Source of the DNA: Flavihumibacter sp. CACIAM 22H1
GTDB lineage: Bacteria; Bacteroidota; Bacteroidia; Chitinophagales; Chitinophagaceae
Reading direction: 5' to 3'
Assembly (NCBI RefSeq): GCF_001601815.1
Contig: NZ_LUKG01000010.1
Location: forward strand, 24,557 to 59,875
Length of the DNA: 35,319 nucleotides
The translations under genes and the position numbers were made by a program. Position 1 is the first letter of the stretch, and every line of letters starts with the position of its first letter. Under the pieces are notes generated by a model, which was not told the DNA's origin, searched no databases, and was given only the letters and a program-made list of their open reading frames with translations. Shown here in pieces: positions 9,337-14,915 of the stretch.

Positions 9337-9370
9337 CCCCGACTAGCTAATTTTTAGTCGGGGGTTCTTC
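9337..9370 (+). terminator. Probable intrinsic terminator of the sigma operon
   Basis: A perfect 9-bp stem CCCCGACTA (9337-9345) / TAGTCGGGG (9355-9363) with a 9-base loop is followed by a modest T-rich tail (TTCTTCATTT). It lies about 90 bp after the membrane protein stop. A weaker CCTTGAA/TTCAAGG pair (9288-9294, 9315-9321) precedes it. Confidence 0.7.
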
Positions 9371-9471
9371 ATTTGCAGAATCCATTTCGGATTCAATACT
9401 TGTTTCACTAATTTATTACACCCTTGTTTTCCTTGCCATTGCAAGGTAAAAATTCATGTAATCAAAAACAT

Positions 9472-9906
9472 ATGACAGTTCGATCTAATAGTGCGGCTAC
9501 GGCCGGACGCGCCCCCTTATTGCATCCATTGCCCATTATATTACTTAAAGACGATGTAGTGCTGGTTGAATACCTGATGGCACACCATCCGAACTGGCCG
9601 GAAATCGAAACATTAAAAGAAAAAATTAAACTGGCCACCATTAAAGATGGCATGAATTTTCCGACCGGTGTTGCAAGAATTCATTCCAACATACTTATCC
9701 GCGATCAGGTATTAAAACAAAATTTCAGCTACCGGTTAAATCTGCCGGAAAGCGGCTCTACTGCATTCCACAGTGATAGTATTTTCCGTCCCATGGGAGC
9801 CGCTCTTTGGGGAATGCAGAGCGGCGACGAACTCATCTGGCCAACCCCTAAGGGAAACCGCTATTATTTTCTTTTATCCGTTGTAAACCCAGTTGAATCT
9901 TTTTAA
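9472..9906 (+). CDS. GreA/GreB C-terminal-domain-like protein (Rnk-like)
   Basis: The start chosen is ATG 9472 (MTVRSN); the frame extends upstream only through a TTG at 9424. The product is 144 residues. The C-terminal half resembles the FKBP-like C-terminal domain of transcript-cleavage factors GreA/GreB, with the fingerprint IFRPMGAALWGMQSGDEL corresponding to the S-P-x-G-x-A-L-x-G-x-x-x-G-D motif. The long coiled coil that GreA inserts into the polymerase secondary channel is absent; instead there is a short N-terminal region with KDDVVLVEYLMAHHP. It probably binds RNA polymerase as Rnk-type proteins do, but lacks the catalytic acidic tip. A small hairpin CCTTGC/GCAAGG (9431-9446) lies in the leader. 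The domain call is moderately firm and the role unknown. Confidence 0.7.
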   Translation: MTVRSNSAATAGRAPLLHPLPIILLKDDVVLVEYLMAHHPNWPEIETLKEKIKLATIKDGMNFPTGVARIHSNILIRDQVLKQNFSYRLNLPESGSTAFHSDSIFRPMGAALWGMQSGDELIWPTPKGNRYYFLLSVVNPVESF

Positions 9907-9992
9907 AGAAAAACGAGGTTTTGGGATAGCGGGTGCAAGCACAGCAGCCTATTCCATGCACGGCAGTGATTTAACGCCTGATTCGGCAGAAC

Positions 9993-10018
9993 AAGGGCCT
10001 TTTCCGTGGCCCTTTTTT
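9993..10018 (+). terminator. Intrinsic terminator downstream of the GreA-like gene
   Basis: A 7-bp stem AAGGGCC (9993-9999) / GGCCCTT (10008-10014) with an 8-base loop is followed by a T-run. It is oriented for plus-strand transcripts, 87 bp after the GreA-like stop. The rest of 9907-10137 shows no credible gene; a 71-codon minus-strand frame across it also spans this terminator. Confidence 0.8.
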
Positions 10019-10137
10019 CATGGCTTGCAGGAAAGAGTATAAACGCTGTGCTCCATTTTACCGTCATTTTTCCCAGTGCTTTGGCTGCCGCACGGAGCAG
10101 CAGGAAGCTTCTGCGCAAAGCTTTTTGACCTAGTATA

Positions 10138-10953
10138 TTATTGATAAATCCGAACCCAATCGAGATAAATATGAACCGGTAGGTCCGACGCTTTTACCTT
10201 GCCAACCCAAGAGCCACCCAGTTGCTGGTCCAATAATAAATAAAAGGGCTGATCAAAGGGCCATTGGCTGGCATCTACTCCCTTTAGTCTGGGATAGCGA
10301 AATGTTTCTTTCCCATTTAAGCGGAAGGCCAGATAATCGGGTGTCCATTCCAAGCCAAATACATTGAACTCACCCCGTTTAATTGCCGCTTTGCCATAAT
10401 GGGGAGGATTCTTTTTTTCTTTTAATTCAAGTGTATAATAGGAATGGACCGTTTGGTAGATACTGTCTTCAAAGTTGAGGTGCTCCATAATATCAATTTC
10501 ACCATTTCGCGGATAGCTGCCATGCACTGTATTGGCGCCAAGCATCCAGAAAGCCGGCCAGGCCCCTTGCGCCTCCTCCAGTTTTGCGCGAATTTCAATA
10601 CGGCCGTACGTCCAGCTGAATTTATCCTTCGTATAAATTCCACCTGTTAAATAGGGCCGTTTGTCTGTACTTGTATCGGGGTTATTTATTCCTTTGAGCA
10701 CTAATACTCCTTTATCCCAGCCAACTACCTGGTCAGCAGTTGACATATGCCGGCCCCAATCTGCCTGATTGGCGTTAATTCTTACCCATTTTGTAGTATC
10801 CAGCAACGGTTGGTTAAATTCATCGCTCCAGATCAGTTTTTGATAGGCGGTTTCCTGCCCAGTGGAAGCAACAATATGGCTACGACACGATGAGCAAGCT
10901 GTCAGTAATAGTGTACTTAAAGCTATAAGCAGAAAAGAAGCGTTTGTATGCAT
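10138..10953 (-). CDS. GH16 family lipoprotein (beta-glucanase / laminarinase-like)
   Basis: A 271-residue lipoprotein with lipobox LTAC (Cys at residue 20), so it is probably anchored to the outer membrane. The rest is one GH16 jelly-roll domain: LIWSDEFN near residues 40-47, YGRIEIRAKL near 116-125, and the catalytic motif GEIDIMEH with nucleophile E152, D154 and acid/base E157. C-terminal YLDWVRIYQ is the usual last strand. The motif with Met between Asp/Ile and the second Glu belongs to the laminarinase/agarase-like branch, which retains configuration at beta-1,3 or beta-1,4 bonds in glucans or galactans; I cannot choose between them. It starts 12 bp after the GH123-like gene, so the two form an operon. 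The length is typical for a single-domain member. Confidence 0.93.
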   Translation of the reverse strand: MHTNASFLLIALSTLLLTACSSCRSHIVASTGQETAYQKLIWSDEFNQPLLDTTKWVRINANQADWGRHMSTADQVVGWDKGVLVLKGINNPDTSTDKRPYLTGGIYTKDKFSWTYGRIEIRAKLEEAQGAWPAFWMLGANTVHGSYPRNGEIDIMEHLNFEDSIYQTVHSYYTLELKEKKNPPHYGKAAIKRGEFNVFGLEWTPDYLAFRLNGKETFRYPRLKGVDASQWPFDQPFYLLLDQQLGGSWVGKVKASDLPVHIYLDWVRIYQ

Positions 10954-10965
10954 AGACCAAAAGAT

Positions 10966-12702
10966 TTATTGAAGTTCTGCCAATTGCTGTTTGGCGGCGT
11001 TTACAATAGAGTCGGCCGATTGTTTGGCAAGTGCAGCAATGTCAAATCCAGCCAGCAATTCATTTAACCGGCGGAGTTTTTCTGTTTCATTCTTTTTCAG
11101 AAAATCTTCTTTCAGCAAACGTACCTTTTCATAATCCTGAATGCCTTCAATTAGTTTTTCAAAGCGAATACTGCTAGTAGGGCCCGGGTAAACCTGATAG
11201 GTATCACCAGCCGGCCAGGCTGTAAAACGGCTGTCTTCAAGCGGCGCTTTTGTCCAGCTATTGTAGGCCCAACGCAGGTATCCGGTAAATCCCTTAGCCT
11301 GTGCATACCATCCCAGGTACACGTGTTCAGCCGGTGGCGAAAAGCTGAACCCATTCGGATATGCTTCGGTGCAGCAGGTATAAACCGTAGTAGGTTTACC
11401 GGCTGCTATTCGTTTATTTAATACAGCGCTATCTAAAATCCAACGAGAAGCTACACAATAATCAAAAATATCCGGTTCAATTTCGGGATGATAATCCCCT
11501 GCCAATGCAATTTTCCAGGAGGGGTCTATCGACTTCAATAGTGCAATTGCCTGTTGCATAGCAGGCAGGGGGCGCTCATCCATTGCAACCGTGGTAATTG
11601 AAAACCAGTTTTTTTCTTTCAGGTGTTGTGTTAATGCCTGTAACATCGGTTTCCAGGTAGCCGTATATGCCGGGGTATTCATTTCTGTTGCAATGCTGGT
11701 ATCCCGGCCAAGCCCTTCATCATAATACTGCACCATCATTTTCCAGGGAATAATGGAATAACAATTTATACGTTCTTTAATACCGCAATTCATCACAAAT
11801 TCCACGTACTGATCAAAACGGCTGAAGTCGTAGGACCAGGTTCCACTTTTGGTTTTAGTCCATTTTATAAGAGATGGAAAATCGTCATGGGTTTGATGCC
11901 CCCAGGGTTCATGCACAATGGATGCAGTGATATTTTTCTGTCCTGCTGCAGCGAGTTCCTGGTAATATGGCTTCATAACCGCAAAATGTTGTTCGGACCA
12001 GAGTGGTACATTATGCACTCTTGCTATGGCTGCCGGGTGCTGCCACAAATCCAGGTCAAAAGACCAGGCAGCAGGCGGCGGCAATAAGCGGTTAATTACT
12101 TCCAATTGAAGCTGAAGCTTTACGTCATTACTGGTTGTAACGGTAGACCGATAAGTTCCGGGGATCGCAGATTCCGGCACCTGAATGGTGATCCAGAAAA
12201 ATGCAGTACTGTCTGCTTCCAATTCTGTTTGATTAAGCAGGGGGTCGGTGACCAATGATGCATAATATGCAGCAGGATCTGTACGGTAACCACAACCTCC
12301 ATGGAATTCATCCGTAATTACTTTGCCAATAGCTCTTATTTTTATTTGGGCAGCCGCTATGCTGTCGCCCTTCTCGTTTACGAGTGGACTTAGCTCTACA
12401 GCAAAACGTTGTTTTTTTTCTCTAGGCGGAGATTTTAATGCAAGCTGTGTGTGCACCCTTTCTCCGCGCCAGGCAACCAACCGGCTTGTGGACCTAAGAC
12501 GGTTTTCGCCAAATACCGAGTTTGTTGTTATTACCTGGCCATCTTTTAGAATCGGATTAATGGAAGCCTGGTTCTTTTGCTTAATGGAATCAACCAGTCT
12601 TATATCAGAAGAAAAAAAACCGGCATTCCCAGGTTCTGTGCAGGAGGTAAAAACAAATATTACCAACAGCAAAAAAAATGACGCGCGTTGAACTCTAAAC
12701 AT
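10966..12702 (-). CDS. GH123-like lipoprotein (DUF4091), putative beta-N-acetylgalactosaminidase
   Basis: The frame is open up to 12846, but I start at ATG 12702 because it gives a proper lipoprotein signal: a short basic start, a hydrophobic run, then FTSC with Cys at residue 21. The upstream extension also crosses a terminator. The 578-residue product has an N-terminal beta-sandwich (about 60-205) and a TIM-barrel domain of the GH123/DUF4091 type. The barrel contains AMDERPLP with the adjacent acidic pair D375-E376, matching the Asp-Glu pair used for substrate-assisted hydrolysis in characterised GH123 enzymes (D361/E362 in the Bacteroides enzyme, from memory). Known members release GalNAc from glycolipids; many DUF4091 proteins are untested, so the substrate is open. 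It is followed after 12 bp by GH16. Confidence 0.82.
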   Translation of the reverse strand: MFRVQRASFFLLLVIFVFTSCTEPGNAGFFSSDIRLVDSIKQKNQASINPILKDGQVITTNSVFGENRLRSTSRLVAWRGERVHTQLALKSPPREKKQRFAVELSPLVNEKGDSIAAAQIKIRAIGKVITDEFHGGCGYRTDPAAYYASLVTDPLLNQTELEADSTAFFWITIQVPESAIPGTYRSTVTTSNDVKLQLQLEVINRLLPPPAAWSFDLDLWQHPAAIARVHNVPLWSEQHFAVMKPYYQELAAAGQKNITASIVHEPWGHQTHDDFPSLIKWTKTKSGTWSYDFSRFDQYVEFVMNCGIKERINCYSIIPWKMMVQYYDEGLGRDTSIATEMNTPAYTATWKPMLQALTQHLKEKNWFSITTVAMDERPLPAMQQAIALLKSIDPSWKIALAGDYHPEIEPDIFDYCVASRWILDSAVLNKRIAAGKPTTVYTCCTEAYPNGFSFSPPAEHVYLGWYAQAKGFTGYLRWAYNSWTKAPLEDSRFTAWPAGDTYQVYPGPTSSIRFEKLIEGIQDYEKVRLLKEDFLKKNETEKLRRLNELLAGFDIAALAKQSADSIVNAAKQQLAELQ

Positions 12703-12795
12703 GACAGCAATTGTTGATTCAGAAATGAACCCGGAAGTTAGACTGATTGATTGGTTCATTTCATGTCTATGCAACAATTGACGCAATCGGTTGAG

Positions 12796-12828
12796 TAAAA
12801 AAACCGGCTCGCCGTAGCGATACCGGTT
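12796..12828 (-). terminator. Intrinsic terminator after the small secreted protein gene
   Basis: Read on the minus strand, AACCGG...CCGGTT (12828-12823 / 12807-12802), with an inner TCGC/GCGA pair, is followed by a run of T. It ends the transcript from 13196 and separates it from the GH123/GH16 operon. Confidence 0.8.
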
Positions 12829-12872
12829 ATACTCAAGGTAGCACATCCGTACTCAATGAGCACGAATTTGGC

Positions 12873-13196
12873 TTATTGATTCAGCTTGATTTCGCCTACA
12901 TCAACGGTAGCACCTTCGGCTACTTCAACACCGTCTTTAGCTGTGTTCTTATAAGGTGCAACTGCTTCAATTACAATCTGATAAGTACCTGCTTTCATGT
13001 TTTTAAGCTCAAAAGCACCATTTGCGATCGGAGCTTTTACTGTGTCAACAGAGGAAAGTGCCCATGCCTGGGTAGCTCCTTCTGCGGGACTTACAGTTCC
13101 TTTTACAGTTGCCGTATTTACATCTTTAAAAGAGAATAAACTAACTGTTGCAATTCCAAGTGCCAAGGCGGTAATTTGTAACTTTTTCATACTCAT
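12873..13196 (-). CDS. Small secreted protein with carboxypeptidase-regulatory / Cna-B-like fold
   Basis: The start chosen is ATG 13196 (or ATG 13190 two codons later); both give a basic start and a hydrophobic signal segment (LQITALALGIATVSLFSF). The upstream frame to 13289 is Ile/Phe-rich and unlike a protein start. The 107-residue product has about 80 mature residues with TVKGTVSPAEGA, then IANGAFELKNMKAGTYQIVIEA and VDVGEIKLNQ, the pattern of a small beta-sandwich that binds or spaces other proteins (CarboxypepD_reg / Cna-B type). There are no catalytic residues. It is monocistronic, with its own terminator and a probable promoter about 170 bp upstream. Probably periplasmic or exported; its function is unknown. 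Confidence 0.75.
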   Translation of the reverse strand: MSMKKLQITALALGIATVSLFSFKDVNTATVKGTVSPAEGATQAWALSSVDTVKAPIANGAFELKNMKAGTYQIVIEAVAPYKNTAKDGVEVAEGATVDVGEIKLNQ

Positions 13197-13362
13197 GATT
13201 TTTTTAATTGGATAAATGAATTGTTTGATGACAGGAATGTAAATCCAATCATTGTGCCAAAAATGTATTATTGAAATGTTAATGCACACAAAATCACTTA
13301 AAATCCAGTATTGGCAATCATTTCAGCGGGTGGTACAGTTATTGATAATATAAAAATATCGG

Positions 13363-13396
13363 CAAAATTATGCACGGTAACGATACTACTTGCAAA
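13363..13396 (-). promoter_or_regulatory. Candidate Bacteroidota promoter for the small secreted protein gene
   Basis: Read on the minus strand, TTTG (13396-13393), a 22-bp spacer, then TAATTTTG (13370-13363) match the Bacteroidota -33 / -7 pattern. Transcription would begin near 13357 and leave a leader of about 160 nt before ATG 13196. This is a pattern match only. Confidence 0.4.
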
Positions 13397-13567
13397 CAGC
13401 TTGAAGGGAAATAAGAACGGTTATTCAGGTTATAAAAACAGTGGTTTTTTTACGCTTTCGTTAACCCATTAAAAAGCATTTTATCCACCCTTTTTTCTAC
13501 CATTAAAAATAGTTTTAGACGCTGTAAATGTTGAAAAAATAGGGATAAACTGTCTTTATTTTTATCA

Positions 13568-13598
13568 AGTAAATTCAATATAGTATATTAAATTTACT
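13568..13598. promoter_or_regulatory. 31-bp near-perfect palindrome, candidate operator
   Basis: Arms of 15 bases (13568-13582 and 13584-13598) around a single central G match at 14 of 15 positions. The outer part is AGTAAATT / AATTTACT and the inner part AATATA / TATATT. It ends 21 bp before the ATG at 13620. TAAATTTA (13589-13596), inside the right arm, is one base from the TAnnTTTG promoter element, so a bound dimer could block transcription. No T-run follows, so it is not a terminator. The palindrome is seen directly; the operator role is inferred. Confidence 0.65.
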
Positions 13599-13619
13599 CG
13601 ATAGATTATTCCCTAAACC

Positions 13620-14858
13620 ATGAGCCAGCAAAGATTTGTCCGGCATTTAAGCCGTTTTTTGACAAAAAATCAGGTTTTGATTCTTTCAGGACCCCAAATG
13701 ATTGGAAAAAGATTTTTGTCGGAACAGATCGCCAAACAGTTTCGGAGAAAAATTTTGGTGCTTGATTTAGCAAAAACGGTAAATCGTAAAAAACTGGTGA
13801 ACCCAGATTTTTTTCTTTCTGCTCATGCAAGTGATTTTATTGTGCTCGAAAATCTTGAATATTTTCCCGCATTATTGGTTGACATCATCCGATTCCAGGG
13901 AGTCCATAAAAAGTTGCCAAAAATTGTTTTAACCCTCAATTTTCAATTTGAAGCCGTTTTTAGGTTTTATGCTATTCCACGAAAAGTTATTGTCCAGGAG
14001 ATTTTTTCCATCTCCTTCCAGGAGGCCACGAGATTAAAATCGGTGACAATTTTTGATCATTGGTTAAAAGGAGCGTATCCCGGTTTTTTAACGGCGCCTT
14101 CTCACCGGGTATTAAACAACCGGATGGACAGAATTATTGAATCGGTTTGCACAGGCAACACGGCTCAAATTACCGGTCACCAGTTAAGTCGTGATAGATT
14201 GATGGAATTACTAGAAATCCTTGCACAGTTAAACGGTACCATCCTCAACGTTCAGGCAATTGGAAAATCGATGGCATTGAGTGGCCCAACCGTACTTCGT
14301 TATATTAATTACCTCGAAGCCGCCATGCTGATCCGTTTATTGCCCGCATATTCTCAGGCAGGAGCTTCCAAAAGAGTAGTGAAAGCACCCAAGATCTATT
14401 TCCGGGATTGCGGTTTATTACACCATCTTCGGTCTATCAAAACGGTTCAATCGCTCAGTAAGTCAATCGGTCAGGCAGATTCCTGGGAGGCTTATTGTAT
14501 AGATGAAATCACTAAACTGCTGCCGCCGAAATATAAACTTCGTTATTACCGCACACAACATGCTGCTGAAATTCAGTTGGTGCTCACAAAAAATAATAAA
14601 CACCATCCCGCCCTACAACAGGCCGTGGTAGCCATATCCATTCAATCAGGCCCCTCTCCGCAGCTACCCCGTGGGCTCAGAAATTGTTTTGCAGACCTTT
14701 CTACCCGCAAAAATTATATTTTGCCGGGGCCCGGGCAGCATACCCATTCAATTCCACCTGAGTTTCCTGCTGAATTTGCAACTAGTTTAAAATCAGTGAA
14801 TTGCTCGGTTATTTCCCTGGCAGAACTGCTGCTTAAACTCCCTTTTCTCCGGTTCTAA
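13620..14858 (+). CDS. DUF4143-family ATPase homologue with degraded catalytic motifs
   Basis: The 412-residue layout follows the AAA_14/DUF4143 family: an N-terminal P-loop domain (about 1-140), a winged helix (about 185-245, with SGPTVLRYINYLEAAMLIR), KAPKIYFRDCGLL (256-268), and a C-terminal nuclease-like domain. Key residues are altered. The P-loop reads GPQMIGKR, with Arg at 31 where Ser/Thr binds Mg. The Walker B DE pair is E77-N78 in IVLENLEY. In the C-terminal domain the usual EVD is EIQ (307-309) and the usual E-x-K is SIQ. The reading frame is intact, so selection seems to have kept the fold. It may act as a DNA- or protein-binding regulator. It stands alone, 57 bp before polA on the same strand, behind the large palindrome. 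Confidence 0.75.
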   Translation: MSQQRFVRHLSRFLTKNQVLILSGPQMIGKRFLSEQIAKQFRRKILVLDLAKTVNRKKLVNPDFFLSAHASDFIVLENLEYFPALLVDIIRFQGVHKKLPKIVLTLNFQFEAVFRFYAIPRKVIVQEIFSISFQEATRLKSVTIFDHWLKGAYPGFLTAPSHRVLNNRMDRIIESVCTGNTAQITGHQLSRDRLMELLEILAQLNGTILNVQAIGKSMALSGPTVLRYINYLEAAMLIRLLPAYSQAGASKRVVKAPKIYFRDCGLLHHLRSIKTVQSLSKSIGQADSWEAYCIDEITKLLPPKYKLRYYRTQHAAEIQLVLTKNNKHHPALQQAVVAISIQSGPSPQLPRGLRNCFADLSTRKNYILPGPGQHTHSIPPEFPAEFATSLKSVNCSVISLAELLLKLPFLRF

Positions 14859-14903
14859 TCACCCAAACTGCTGCCTTTTTTCCCCTTTCCTCCTTCTCCC
14901 GCC

Positions 14904-14911
14904 TATCTTTG
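14904..14911 (+). promoter_or_regulatory. polA promoter -7 element (TATCTTTG)
   Basis: An exact TAnnTTTG element ends 4 bases before the polA ATG. With the usual spacing, transcription would start at or within a few bases of the start codon, giving a leaderless or nearly leaderless message. No clear -33 TTG is visible in the pyrimidine-rich sequence upstream. Confidence 0.6.
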
Positions 14912-14915
14912 TCAG

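Larger units (their letters stand above)
13197..13619. other. Long AT-rich intergenic region between divergent genes
   Basis: At 423 bp this is the longest gap in the window. It holds the candidate minus-strand promoter at 13363-13396, a stretch without recognised structure from about 13400 to 13560, and the large palindrome at 13568-13598. I see no small gene, tRNA or riboswitch fold. The frame covering 13606-13830 on the minus strand is a shadow of the DUF4143-like gene. Confidence 0.7.

Noticed and set aside
9903-10118. 71-codon minus-strand frame with an Arg/Leu-rich start
   Set aside because: It crosses a plus-strand terminator, has no domain and no start signal.
12703-12846. 48-residue N-terminal extension of the GH123-like protein
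   Set aside because: It overlaps the terminator of the upstream gene and would bury the lipoprotein signal peptide.
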